The notes: generated by a model not told the origin, from the letters alone. Shown: positions 1 through 8,910, counted from the stretch's first letter. The stretch: DNA of 19,476 nucleotides from Faecalicoccus sp. (GCA_017941505.1 JAGAWH010000054.1:1-19476), one strand, 5' to 3'. Translations and numbers: made by a program.

Positions 1-338
1 AATTTTTCACGTCCGATATCATAACGTGAGATTCCTTCATCTTTTAAGCGGGCATCAACCTTTGCCTGCGTTGCGATACCGGCATGATCCATACCGGAAA
101 GCCATAATACATCGTATCCCTGCATTCTCTTATAGCGGCAGATAATATCCTGTAATGTCGTATCCCAGGCATGTCCTAAATGCAGTTTACCTGTTACATT
201 TGGTGGAGGAATAACGATACAATACGGATGTTTAGAAACATCTCCTGCTGTAAAATAGCTGTGATCCAGCCACTCTTGATAACGATCTTTTTCCACCGAC
301 AGATGATCGTATTTTCCTGCCATTTTCGTGTTTTCCAT
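1..338 (-). CDS. valS: Valyl-tRNA synthetase, N-terminal 112 residues (runs off window)
   Basis: Class I aminoacyl-tRNA synthetase that charges tRNA-Val in the cytoplasm. The visible part reads into the Rossmann catalytic domain: the PPPNVTG segment (about 44-50) and the HIGH-type signature HLGHA (about 53-57), followed by [14 protein letters not shown] (about 79-91), which is the ValS form of this region. The start ATG at 338 has the strong site AAGGAGG a few bases upstream. The gene lies directly behind a T-box leader with tandem valine codons in the predicted specifier region, which agrees with the protein call. The rest of the gene (normally about 870-890 residues) is outside the window. 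IleS and LeuS were considered; the HLGHAW and [10 protein letters not shown] segments favour ValS. Confidence 0.96.
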   Translation of the reverse strand, partial: MENTKMAGKYDHLSVEKDRYQEWLDHSYFTAGDVSKHPYCIVIPPPNVTGKLHLGHAWDTTLQDIICRYKRMQGYDVLWLSGMDHAGIATQAKVDARLKDEGISRYDIGREK

Positions 339-355
339 CACTTTTCCTCCTTCAT

Positions 356-382
356 AAAAAAAGCACATCCAAAGGACGTGCT
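356..382 (-). terminator. T-box intrinsic terminator
   Basis: Nine-pair stem AGCACGTCC / GGATGTGCT (one G-U pair) with a TTT loop, followed by a run of seven T on the minus strand. It is the off-state of the valS T-box. The valS ribosome binding site follows within about ten bases. Confidence 0.93.
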
Positions 383-575
383 TGACGTGGTACCACCTTA
401 ATTTACATACTCAAAGAATATGCCTCAACACATAACGCCGTGACCGCGAAGACTCCTACTATTAGTTCAAAGCTTTGCTCCCAGACTACCTTCATTCTGC
501 TTCACTGCTTTTTTGCACCAACCAAAAGCTCTCTTAAAGCTTAACAGAACTACTCCTTCTGTTCATCGCATGTAT
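356..575 (-). promoter_or_regulatory. T-box riboswitch leader of valS
   Basis: Leader RNA that senses uncharged tRNA-Val and prevents premature termination. The conserved T-box AAGGTGGTACCACG reads on the minus strand at 399-386. Just downstream, CGTCCTTT can pair with the T-box AAGG side to make the antiterminator, and the same bases form the 5' arm of the terminator at 382-356, so the two folds exclude each other. Upstream parts look like stem I: AGGAGTAG near 557-550, AGAGAGC and GGTTGGTGC near 535-513, and CTGGGAGC near 484-477. In the last stretch GTA (489-487) and GTC (486-484) are adjacent, both valine codons and the best specifier candidates. I did not fold the RNA computationally. 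Confidence 0.93.
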
Positions 576-581
576 GTTACC

Positions 582-610
582 AGTTTATTAAAAATTCTAT
601 AAAAACGCAA
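582..610 (-). promoter_or_regulatory. Candidate promoter of valS leader
   Basis: TTGCGT and TAAACT separated by 17 bases on the minus strand, just after the GNAT stop codon. Both boxes are weak. An alternative is the extended -10 TGGTAACAT seven bases further on. Transcription must begin near 575 to include stem I, which either choice would allow. Confidence 0.45.
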
Positions 611-613
611 GAA

Positions 614-1045
614 CTAATTTTCTTCCAGATTCATCATCATCGAAACATGCGTTTTCACAAAACCCAGTTTTTCGTACAGGCGGTGAGCGCGCTCTCTTTT
701 AGCATTGCTTCTAAGTTCAATCACCGAACAGTTTTCCTTTTTGGCAAGCTTTACGGCATATTCTGTAAGCTGAGAGCCAATTCCCATAGAACGGTACTCA
801 GGCATTACCGTAAGCTCAATCATTTCCGCAACCTTTGCGCAATGATGAAGCTGCATTTCCATTCGCATATGAAGTCCAGCAACACCTTTTTCATCTACTT
901 CTCCTACTAAGAATATATGCTCAGGATCATTGAGTAAGCTTTCATAGATGGAATGAAACAGCTTGTAATCAAAGGTTTGATTCTCCATATCAACATTTAA
1001 TTCATAAAACAAATCGACATCATTGATATTCGCTTTTCGTATCAT
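614..1045 (-). CDS. GNAT-family N-acetyltransferase
   Basis: A 143-residue single-domain GNAT protein, expected to transfer an acetyl group from acetyl-CoA to an amine; the substrate cannot be told from sequence. The acetyl-CoA pyrophosphate loop is visible as the PEYRSMGIGSQL segment (about 82-93), preceded by the beta strand MIELTVMP and followed by ELRSNAKRERAHRLYEKLGF (about 110-129), the usual end of the fold. The start ATG has GGAGG six bases upstream. That site touches the T-run of the ptsI terminator, with no room for a promoter, so expression probably depends on readthrough from ptsI or on a promoter inside ptsI. It does not resemble RimI strongly enough to name. Confidence 0.88.
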   Translation of the reverse strand: MIRKANINDVDLFYELNVDMENQTFDYKLFHSIYESLLNDPEHIFLVGEVDEKGVAGLHMRMEMQLHHCAKVAEMIELTVMPEYRSMGIGSQLTEYAVKLAKKENCSVIELRSNAKRERAHRLYEKLGFVKTHVSMMMNLEEN

Positions 1046-1054
1046 CTTTCCTCC

Positions 1055-1083
1055 AAAAAAAAAGGAGCTTTAGATAGCTCCTT
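1055..1083 (-). terminator. Intrinsic terminator after ptsI
   Basis: Eight-pair stem AAGGAGCT / AGCTCCTT with a six-base loop, followed by nine T on the minus strand. The T-run abuts the GGAGG (1054-1050) of the GNAT gene, so termination and the next gene's translation signal are directly joined. Confidence 0.9.
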
Positions 1084-1098
1084 ATGCAAACAATCAGA

Positions 1099-2802
1099 TT
1101 AAGCTAAAGCTTCTTTAATGATAGCCTGAACTTCTTCCATAGTTTCCTGATCAACACACTTAGCTGCAAGAGCCTGTGCATCAGAATACTTCATGTTGTT
1201 GATGATCTTACGAGCCTGCAGGATCTGAGTTGCAGACATAGAGAATTCATCAAGTCCAAGACCTAATAATACAGGGGCTGCCATAGCGTCGCCGGCCATA
1301 GCTCCACACATACCTACCCAGCTTCCGTTAGCGTGAGCACCTTCGATAGTCTTCTTGATCAGACGAAGGATACTTGGGTTCAACGGCTGATACAGATAAG
1401 CTACCGGTTCAGACATACGGTCAGCTGCCATAGAGTACTGGATTAAGTCGTTAGTTCCGATTGAGAAGAAATCTGCATATTTAGAGAACTTGTCAGACAA
1501 TGCTGCAGCTGCAGGGATTTCAACCATCATACCTACTTCGATATCATCAGCAACCTTAACGCCTTCAGCAGTTAAGTTAGCCTTTTCTTCTTCGAAGATA
1601 GCCTTAGCGGAACGGAATTCGTTGATTGTAGCGATCATTGGGAACATGATAGCTAATTTGCCGTATACAGAAGCACGTAATAATGCTCTTAACTGAGTAC
1701 GGAAGATATCAGTTTCTCTTAAGCATAGACGAATAGCACGGTAACCTAAGAATGGGTTCATTTCTTTCGGGAATTCATAGTATTTTAACTTCTTGTCGCC
1801 ACCGATATCCAGTGTACGTACAACAACACGCTTACCCTGCATTCCTTCTAATACCTGCTTGTAAGCCTGGAACTGTTCTTCTTCTGTTGGGAAGTGGTCA
1901 GAATCCATGTATAAGAATTCAGTACGGAATAAACCAACGCCTTCTCCACCGTTCTTTAATACGCCTTCAACGTCCTTGAAGCCACCGATATTACCGGCGA
2001 TGTCAACTTCGCGTCCGTCAGGAGTTTCAGATTTCTGGTTAACAAGAACTTTTAATTCTTCTTTTTCTTTTTCGTAAGCAGCAGCTTTCTTTTCGTAAGC
2101 AGCGATTGTTTCAGCATCCGGGTTGATTACTACTTCACCATCAAGTGCATCTAATGCGATCATGTCGCCAGTTTCACATGCGTCTAAGATACCTGGGCAT
2201 CCAACAACAGCAGCGATTTCCAAAGAGTTAGCCATGATAGCTGAGTGAGAAGTCTTACCACCGATTTCAGTACAGAAACCTTTTACATATTCATTCAACT
2301 GTGCAGTGTCACTTGGAGTTAAGTCATAAGCAACGATGATTGAATCTTCAGCGATTGCTGTTAAATCAGGAATTACTAAACCTAATAAATTACATTTTAA
2401 ACGGAAAGTAACGTCCTTAACGTCAGCAGCTCTTTCACGGAAATAGTCATTATCCATGGATTCGAACATAGCAACCATCATATTTGCTACTTCGTCAGTT
2501 GCATATTCAGCATTTACGCCTTCGTTTTCGATCTTGCTTTTAATCTGACCAGCTAATTCAGGGTCGCCTGCCATCATTAAGTGAGCATCAAATACTGCAA
2601 GTTCTTCGGCTTTCAAGCGCTTAGCAGCTCTTTCCTTAACGCCTTCGATATCCTTGATTGTCTTTTCAAGAGCAGCTTCAAATTTCGCAACTTCATCAGC
2701 TGCAACAACATTTGTTTTCTTTTCGATTACAACTTTAGGTGAAACAAGTCTATAAACCTTAGCTACGCATACACCAGAACTTGCTGCAATTCCTTTTAAC
2801 AT
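1099..2802 (-). CDS. ptsI: PTS enzyme I (phosphoenolpyruvate-protein phosphotransferase)
   Basis: First enzyme of the sugar phosphotransferase system: it takes phosphate from phosphoenolpyruvate onto a histidine and passes it to HPr in the cytoplasm. At 567 residues it matches the family (about 570). The phospho-histidine domain shows GGKTSHSAIMA with H186 as the active site. The PEP-binding barrel shows GLFRTEFLYM, the DIGGDK segment, NPFLGYRAIR, GTNDLIQYSMAADR and the catalytic cysteine segment WVGMCGAMAGD near the C-terminus. The start has AGGAGG upstream. Unlike Bacillus, ptsH is not adjacent: ptsI follows trkH but is separated from it by a terminator, its own strong promoter and a cre box. 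Codon use looks like that of a highly expressed gene. Confidence 0.98.
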   Translation of the reverse strand: MLKGIAASSGVCVAKVYRLVSPKVVIEKKTNVVAADEVAKFEAALEKTIKDIEGVKERAAKRLKAEELAVFDAHLMMAGDPELAGQIKSKIENEGVNAEYATDEVANMMVAMFESMDNDYFRERAADVKDVTFRLKCNLLGLVIPDLTAIAEDSIIVAYDLTPSDTAQLNEYVKGFCTEIGGKTSHSAIMANSLEIAAVVGCPGILDACETGDMIALDALDGEVVINPDAETIAAYEKKAAAYEKEKEELKVLVNQKSETPDGREVDIAGNIGGFKDVEGVLKNGGEGVGLFRTEFLYMDSDHFPTEEEQFQAYKQVLEGMQGKRVVVRTLDIGGDKKLKYYEFPKEMNPFLGYRAIRLCLRETDIFRTQLRALLRASVYGKLAIMFPMIATINEFRSAKAIFEEEKANLTAEGVKVADDIEVGMMVEIPAAAALSDKFSKYADFFSIGTNDLIQYSMAADRMSEPVAYLYQPLNPSILRLIKKTIEGAHANGSWVGMCGAMAGDAMAAPVLLGLGLDEFSMSATQILQARKIINNMKYSDAQALAAKCVDQETMEEVQAIIKEALA

Positions 2803-2830
2803 GATTTTTTCCTCCTAAATATTATGTGCG

Positions 2831-2844
2831 TGATAACGCTTTCA
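2831..2844. promoter_or_regulatory. cre box (CcpA operator) at ptsI start
   Basis: On the minus strand this reads TGAAAGCGTTATCA, which fits the catabolite-responsive element TGWNANCGNTNWCA at every defined position. It begins about three bases after the predicted transcription start, a position where CcpA binding normally represses. This implies carbon catabolite control of ptsI. Binding is inferred from sequence only. Confidence 0.8.
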
Positions 2845-2853
2845 GTTGGTAAA

Positions 2854-2882
2854 ATTGTAACACTTATTCCCATTTTTTACAA
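2854..2882 (-). promoter_or_regulatory. Sigma-A promoter of ptsI
   Basis: TTGTAA, 17-base spacer, TACAAT on the minus strand. Predicted start is near 2847, giving a leader of about 45 bases that contains the cre box and the AGGAGG site. Confidence 0.85.
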
Positions 2883-2998
2883 CGAGCGATATGAAAAATA
2901 CAGTACATTAATAAAAATATTTGCCCATTAAATTTCAAGTAAAACTGTTATGTTAATGTTTAATTTAAGGCCCTATAGTATTTCTCTCAATGAATGAC

Positions 2999-3025
2999 AA
3001 AAAAAGTATGGCAGGGCCATACTTT
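2999..3025 (-). terminator. Intrinsic terminator after trkH
   Basis: Ten-pair stem AAAGTATGGC / GCCATACTTT with a three-base loop CCT, then seven T on the minus strand, a few bases after the trkH stop. It closes the trkA-trkH operon. Confidence 0.92.
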
Positions 3026-3029
3026 ATAA

Positions 3030-4526
3030 TTAACGTCTAAACTTTTTCTTATGAATTTCAGTTGCCTGGAATACAGGGAACAAAAATACAAGGATTGGAT
3101 AAATCTCTAAACGTCCGATCAACATGCAAAACGATAATACGATCTTTGAAAGATCGGAGAAAGCCGCAAAGTTACCGGCCGGTCCCACTAAACCAAGACC
3201 CGGTCCTACATTGGAAATGCAGGTAAATACTGCCGTCAAAGTGGACTCAAAATCAAAATTATCCAGTGAGACAACAATAAAGGCACCGGCAATCAACATC
3301 ATCAAGATCGCGAAATATATCAAAATGCTGTTGACGGTCTTATCATCCACGACTTTGCCATCCATGGTGATCGCATCCACTTTCTGTGGGTGAATTAAGC
3401 GCTGTACATCCAGTTTCATCTTCTTTAATAAAACCAGCATACGACTAACCTTAATACCGCCTCCGGTAGACCCTGCACAGGCACCAAGAAGCGTCAACAA
3501 AATAAGCAGTGTCTTAGAAAACATCGGCCAGGAATTATAATCATAGGTCGCATACCCGGTAGTTGTGATGATGGAAGCCACCTGGAAAAAGGCATATCTA
3601 AAGGAATCCGTAAAGTTGTGATAAACCGTTAAGGTGTTCCATGCGATGAGCACTGAGGCACCAAGCACAATCGCAAGGTAGGCATGAAGCTCCTGGTTTT
3701 TATATACACTTTTAAAATCCTTGATCATCAAGAAATAATATAAGTTAAAGTTAACACCGAAAAGCACCATAAAGATGCCGATCACATAATCAAAATATGG
3801 GTTGTTGTAGTAACCGACAGAAGCTCCCCAGCACGAGAAACCTCCGGTTCCGGCAGTACCGAACGTATGAATTAAAGTATCATATAAAGGCATTCCGCCA
3901 ATCAGAAGGAAAATAATCTCCAACACGGTCAAGCCCATATATAATTCATACAATATAACTGCTGTCTGGCGCATACGGGGAACCAGTTTTCCAATGGTTG
4001 GACCCGGCATTTCCGCACGGGCAAGAAACATCGTACGGGCATTGGTCCGTGGTAAAAAAGCCAATACAAAGACAAGCACTCCCATACCGCCGACCCAGTG
4101 CGTCAAACTTCGCCAAAATAATGAAGCTTTGGACAGCGCCTCAACATCTGTTAGAATCGTAGATCCCGTAGTAGTAAAGCCGGATACCGTTTCAAAGAAA
4201 CAGTCGACAAGACTGGGTATTTCATTGGTGAAATAGAACGGGAGTCCTCCTAAAAAGGAGACCACAATCCAAGCCAGTCCAACCGCAATCATACCCTCTT
4301 TGGCATAATACGAGGTATGTTTTACCTTTAGTCGGGATAAAGGTAATCCGACCGCAAGGGATATCACAATAGAAATGATAAAAGGCATGGCAACATGTTC
4401 ACCATATATAAAGCACACAATCAGAGGCAGCACCATTAAACATCCGGATGCGATTGCGATATATCCGACAATATTGCCAATAATTCGCCAGTTTAAGCTG
4501 AGCAAACCTTTCTTAAGCGAGAACAT
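3030..4526 (-). CDS. trkH: Trk/Ktr-type potassium channel subunit TrkH
   Basis: Integral membrane K+ translocating subunit, 498 residues, with the four pseudo-repeated membrane-pore-membrane units of the TrkH/KtrB superfamily. The four filter-like segments are visible: SGFTTTGST (about 115-123), TAGTGGFS (about 224-231), ITTTGYAT (about 320-327) and SNVGPGLGLVG (about 438-448). The AGSTGGGIK segment (about 351-359) lies in the third unit near the membrane gate of the family. Length suits TrkH (about 480) better than KtrB (about 445). Its start lies inside trkA: the two genes overlap by 14 bases, and its ribosome binding site GAGGG is within trkA. Translational coupling would help match the channel to its regulatory ring. 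Confidence 0.95.
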   Translation of the reverse strand: MFSLKKGLLSLNWRIIGNIVGYIAIASGCLMVLPLIVCFIYGEHVAMPFIISIVISLAVGLPLSRLKVKHTSYYAKEGMIAVGLAWIVVSFLGGLPFYFTNEIPSLVDCFFETVSGFTTTGSTILTDVEALSKASLFWRSLTHWVGGMGVLVFVLAFLPRTNARTMFLARAEMPGPTIGKLVPRMRQTAVILYELYMGLTVLEIIFLLIGGMPLYDTLIHTFGTAGTGGFSCWGASVGYYNNPYFDYVIGIFMVLFGVNFNLYYFLMIKDFKSVYKNQELHAYLAIVLGASVLIAWNTLTVYHNFTDSFRYAFFQVASIITTTGYATYDYNSWPMFSKTLLILLTLLGACAGSTGGGIKVSRMLVLLKKMKLDVQRLIHPQKVDAITMDGKVVDDKTVNSILIYFAILMMLIAGAFIVVSLDNFDFESTLTAVFTCISNVGPGLGLVGPAGNFAAFSDLSKIVLSFCMLIGRLEIYPILVFLFPVFQATEIHKKKFRR

Positions 4527-5871
4527 CGTTAATTTCCCTCAATCCCTCTAGGCGGGTAATAATCGCTACCGTATCCCCCTCTTGAATGACGGAATCACCA
4601 ACCGCAATTTTTGATTCATTGTCGTGAGTGATATAACTAATTAATGTGCCCGGCTTTAATTTTAGCGTCTTGATCGGCTTACCGATCAAGCGGCAGTTTG
4701 GTTTTACTTTGAATTCTAAGATTTCAAACTTATCATTCATAATTTTGATCAATGTTTCCACATTGGAACCCACACTGTTCTGCATAGCACGAACGTATTG
4801 AACAATCTGGTTAGCAGCCATGTTCTTTGGTGTGATCGTACTTTCCAGACCAAGCTTTTCTAACAGGAATCCCAAAGATACACGGTTTACTTTTGGGAGT
4901 ACCTTTTCAACACCGTGATTGGAAGCATACATAGAGATAATGACATTTTCTTCATCATTATCGGTTAGCGCAATAAAGGCATCCATTTTCTCCAGTGCTT
5001 CAGAACGTAAAAGTTCATGGTCGGTTCCATCTCCCTGAATAACGGTAACTTCCGGGAATTCTTCCAAAAGTGTCAAACATTTGTCACGAGACTGTTCAAT
5101 CACGGTTACATCCATACGATGATCTAACAGCATCGGAATGAGATAGCGGGTAATTTTTCCTCCGCCAACAATCATGATGTTGTGGATAATACGCTTTTTC
5201 AAAATGCCAATCTCAATCAAGAACTTTTCAAGTTCAATAGTCGGTCCGGTCACGGATACTCTATCACCGACTTCGATCACGGTATTGCCTCCCGGGATAT
5301 GCGGTTCATTATTTCGAAGCAGCGCCAGAAATTGAACCTGTGCTTTTAATCGAGAAGCAATCTGATGAATGGGTTTACCTGCCAGCGGACTGGATTCAGT
5401 AATCTTGATTTCAGCCACTTCAATTCTACCGTTTGAAAAGGAGCTTACCTTAATCTCTGTAGGAAAGCTTAGTGTACGGGTGATTTCTCTGGCAGCTGTA
5501 TGTTCCGGATTGATTTTTAAACTGAGCCCTAAATCATCCTTCATCATATTCAAGCTCTGTACATACTCCGGATTGCGGATTCGAGCAATCGTATGTTCTG
5601 TTCCGATTTTTTTCGCAATGAGACAGGCGATAATATTAATTTCATCGCTTGAGGTAACGGCGATCACAAGATCTGCCTGATCCGCCTTTGCCTGCATTAG
5701 GACCTCATAATTGGCTCCGTTTCCATTAATACCTTCTGCATCCAGAATATTCATCGTAGATTCCAGAACCTGTGGTTTATTTTCGATGATAGTAATATCA
5801 TGTCCTTCTTTTTCAAGTTGTTTCGCAATCGCAAAACCAACTTTACCATTTCCGATAATAATAATCTTCAT
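4513..5871 (-). CDS. trkA: Trk potassium uptake regulatory protein TrkA
   Basis: Cytoplasmic peripheral subunit that binds nucleotide and gates TrkH. The 452-residue protein has two tandem RCK_N/RCK_C halves: the first begins with MKIIIIGNGKVGFAIAKQL (Rossmann glycine motif G7NGKVG), and the second with HNIMIVGGGKITRYLIP (about 231-247), each followed by a C-terminal ligand-binding RCK_C region (PLAGKPI about 161, RLIGKPI about 398). The frame is open for 48 codons further upstream, but the start at 5871 is chosen because the Rossmann strand normally begins the protein and GAGAGG lies in place; the extra codons contain the promoter. It overlaps trkH by 14 bases. The tandem RCK form is the TrkA type, not the single-RCK KtrA type. 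Confidence 0.96.
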   Translation of the reverse strand: MKIIIIGNGKVGFAIAKQLEKEGHDITIIENKPQVLESTMNILDAEGINGNGANYEVLMQAKADQADLVIAVTSSDEINIIACLIAKKIGTEHTIARIRNPEYVQSLNMMKDDLGLSLKINPEHTAAREITRTLSFPTEIKVSSFSNGRIEVAEIKITESSPLAGKPIHQIASRLKAQVQFLALLRNNEPHIPGGNTVIEVGDRVSVTGPTIELEKFLIEIGILKKRIIHNIMIVGGGKITRYLIPMLLDHRMDVTVIEQSRDKCLTLLEEFPEVTVIQGDGTDHELLRSEALEKMDAFIALTDNDEENVIISMYASNHGVEKVLPKVNRVSLGFLLEKLGLESTITPKNMAANQIVQYVRAMQNSVGSNVETLIKIMNDKFEILEFKVKPNCRLIGKPIKTLKLKPGTLISYITHDNESKIAVGDSVIQEGDTVAIITRLEGLREINDVLA

Positions 5872-5907
5872 AAATAACCTCTCATAATTTATGATAAAAT
5901 CATATTC

Positions 5908-5935
5908 ATTGTACACCAAGTTTTTTATTTGTCTA
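5908..5935 (-). promoter_or_regulatory. Promoter of trkA-trkH
   Basis: TAGACA, 17-base spacer, TACAAT on the minus strand, with the TG extension just before the -10 box. It lies between the peptidase gene and trkA. Downstream, at 5883-5895, is the near-symmetric TCATAAATTATGA, which may be an operator or chance in an AT-rich leader. Confidence 0.82.
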
Positions 5936-5972
5936 TATAAGAAAAAAAGGGGAAAACAGACTTCAATAAGCT

Positions 5973-6443
5973 TTATCTCCCGGCTATTTTTTTCAAAATC
6001 GGTAATATGCCCCATTTCCGAGCTGTGCGAATCATTGATCTCCGTGTGTGGAAACGCAATGCCCTTAATGGATAAATTGCGTTCCAGAAATGAACATATC
6101 TTTGATAATTTTTATTAGTGATATCGTAATATTTTCCCTTCCGCTGAAATCCTGCCAGAACACCTATAACAGTTTCATCCGGCACTTCTTCAAAATAATA
6201 GGTATTGTCACCGCGAATCAAATAATCCCTTTCACGCACATGGATCACACGATGAAGCACATAGCTCCCTTTTCTTTTATATAAGGCAACATCAAATCTT
6301 TTAAGCCTTCCCTTAGGAACCTCTATCACAACTAAGTCTCTGTTCTGCCTCAGCATCGGCTCCATGCTGACACCCCGCGTTTTATAAACAAGCTTTCCGT
6401 CGCGTGCAAGAATATCCTCAAATGTTTTTAATGTATCTGTCAT
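5973..6443 (-). CDS. S24/S26-family signal-peptidase-like serine peptidase
   Basis: A 156-residue protein with the S26 catalytic layout. The nucleophile region is GVSMEPML (S26 in this numbering), followed by a strand carrying KRFDVALYK, then VLHRVI with H64, and the RGDN box (about 77-80). A histidine where bacterial signal peptidase I has lysine is the SipW/Sec11 (ER-type) pattern. No hydrophobic membrane anchor is visible at the N-terminus; the C-terminal third is basic and only moderately hydrophobic. The ATG at 6443 is chosen: AAGGAAAG lies upstream with a rather long spacing. A GTG at 6470 would add nine residues but lacks a ribosome binding site. A consensus TTGACA (6498-6493) lies upstream without a convincing -10 box. 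Substrate unknown; it could be a maturation peptidase. Confidence 0.8.
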   Translation of the reverse strand: MTDTLKTFEDILARDGKLVYKTRGVSMEPMLRQNRDLVVIEVPKGRLKRFDVALYKRKGSYVLHRVIHVRERDYLIRGDNTYYFEEVPDETVIGVLAGFQRKGKYYDITNKNYQRYVHFWNAIYPLRALRFHTRRSMIRTARKWGILPILKKIAGR

Positions 6444-6535
6444 ATTGTTCTTTTCTTTCCTTATAGACACTTTGAACTTTATAACTCTGTTTTGTCAATA
6501 ATGATTAACTATTTTTCGCTGATTCCGGCTTATAA

Positions 6536-6567
6536 TAAAAAATGCAGAAGCTTTTGCACTTCTGCAT
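6536..6567 (-). terminator. Intrinsic terminator after ECF S component
   Basis: Nine-pair stem ATGCAGAAG / CTTCTGCAT with an eight-base loop, then six T on the minus strand, five bases after the stop codon of the transporter gene. Confidence 0.93.
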
Positions 6568-6571
6568 ATCA

Positions 6572-7183
6572 TTATTGATTCGGTAATGCCTTTGCGAGTG
6601 CACTGTTAACCGCTACAGCTAATGCGGTTTCCGGCAGGCAGTTTGTCAAGATAACCGTTCCCATAAAGCCCATTAAAGCGGATTGCGCAATTCCTAATGC
6701 TTCGGAATATTGAGCTCCATAGAATAAAACAATTAAGCCTAACACCATGAAGGTATGGCATAAGGTCGCAACAAGTGCAGCTGTGGCAGCACTAGTCACC
6801 TTTCCCTTTCCTTTTTCCAGCATCTTATGATAAATAGTTCCGGCAATCACACCTAATAATACACGCGGAACAATCGCAATAATCAAACTCTGGAAACCAC
6901 CGGACATGCCGGCTACTGTCACAAACGGACTAAACACAAAGCTGGTTACGGTCGGTGTCATTGTGGCATTGATCACACTGCTGATTCCAAATACGAGACC
7001 GAGAAATGCTCCATATTGGGTAGACATCACACTTGCGCATACAATCACCGGGATGTGCATCAATGTTGCACTCAACGGACCAAAGCGCAAATAGCCAAAC
7101 GGAGTCACAAACAAGACAATTTCAATGGCCAGAAATAATGCCATCATTGTCAAATCATGAATCTGGTTTCTGGATTTGTTCAT
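6572..7183 (-). CDS. ECF transporter S component, substrate unknown
   Basis: Membrane protein of 203 residues that should capture a vitamin or similar micronutrient and work with a shared EcfA1-EcfA2-EcfT energizing module encoded elsewhere. About six hydrophobic segments are seen (near 10-30, 40-55, 57-75, 84-115, 130-157 and 165-195). The run RFGPLSATLMHIPVI, then QYGAFLGLVFGISSVINA and a SPF segment, is the pattern of the ECF S-component family PF12822, which includes folate, pantothenate and related transporters. The start has AGGAGG upstream. It stands alone between its own promoter and terminator behind a leader of about 100 bases that can form two hairpins. The substrate cannot be told from the sequence. 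Confidence 0.85.
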   Translation of the reverse strand: MNKSRNQIHDLTMMALFLAIEIVLFVTPFGYLRFGPLSATLMHIPVIVCASVMSTQYGAFLGLVFGISSVINATMTPTVTSFVFSPFVTVAGMSGGFQSLIIAIVPRVLLGVIAGTIYHKMLEKGKGKVTSAATAALVATLCHTFMVLGLIVLFYGAQYSEALGIAQSALMGFMGTVILTNCLPETALAVAVNSALAKALPNQ

Positions 7184-7193
7184 TTTTACGTTT

Positions 7194-7282
7194 CCTCCTA
7201 CTGTCGTTTCTAACGAATACGACGTAAATAAATCTAGAAATGCCTTATAGGATTATAGTCGAATCGATCTATATCCCAGCAC
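7194..7282 (-). promoter_or_regulatory. Structured leader of ECF S-component gene
   Basis: The region between predicted transcription start (about 7282) and the Shine-Dalgarno site (7199-7194) contains two inverted repeats. Hairpin 1 (7277-7250) pairs GGGATATAG with CTATAATCC, with one mismatch and a G-U pair, extended by TCG/CGA around an ATT loop. Hairpin 2 (7223-7203) pairs GTCGT with ACGAC around 11 bases and ends three bases before AGGAGG. I found no match to TPP, FMN, cobalamin, folate or preQ1 riboswitch motifs by eye. Confidence 0.45.
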
Positions 7283-7288
7283 AGATGC

Positions 7289-7317
7289 ATTATAATTGAA
7301 ACAAATCCATTTTTCAA
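7289..7317 (-). promoter_or_regulatory. Promoter of ECF S-component gene
   Basis: TTGAAA, 17-base spacer, TATAAT on the minus strand; a near-consensus sigma-A promoter starting transcription near 7282. Confidence 0.88.
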
Positions 7318-7350
7318 TAGTGAAAAAATTCTCAATCTGTTTTTATGATC

Positions 7351-8831
<1,481 letters not shown>

Positions 8832-8864
8832 ATTTCTTCCTCCTGTTTTTATTCTTCTTATATC

Positions 8865-8893
8865 ATTATAAAAAAAGGAATCCTGCTTTTAAA
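8865..8893 (-). promoter_or_regulatory. Candidate promoter of the glucosidase gene
   Basis: TTTAAA, 17-base spacer, TATAAT on the minus strand. The -35 box lies in the loop of the preceding terminator and the -10 box directly follows its T-run, so promoter and terminator share DNA. No perfect cre box is nearby; a two-mismatch candidate lies in the first codons (8825-8812). Confidence 0.6.
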
Positions 8894-8900
8894 GGATTCC
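8871..8900 (-). terminator. Intrinsic terminator after EF-G-like gene
   Basis: Seven-pair stem GGAATCC / GGATTCC with a ten-base loop, followed by seven T on the minus strand. Confidence 0.9.
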
Positions 8901-8910
8901 CTTGATTGAA

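Noticed and set aside
180..401. Plus-strand frames opposite valS, ptsI, trkH, rnr and others
   Set aside because: All lie opposite well-supported genes, lack binding sites in the right place and have no recognisable domains.
5872..6015. 48-codon N-terminal extension of the TrkA frame
   Set aside because: It would run ahead of the Rossmann strand that normally starts TrkA, overlaps the peptidase gene and contains the predicted promoter; the ATG at 5871 has a binding site.
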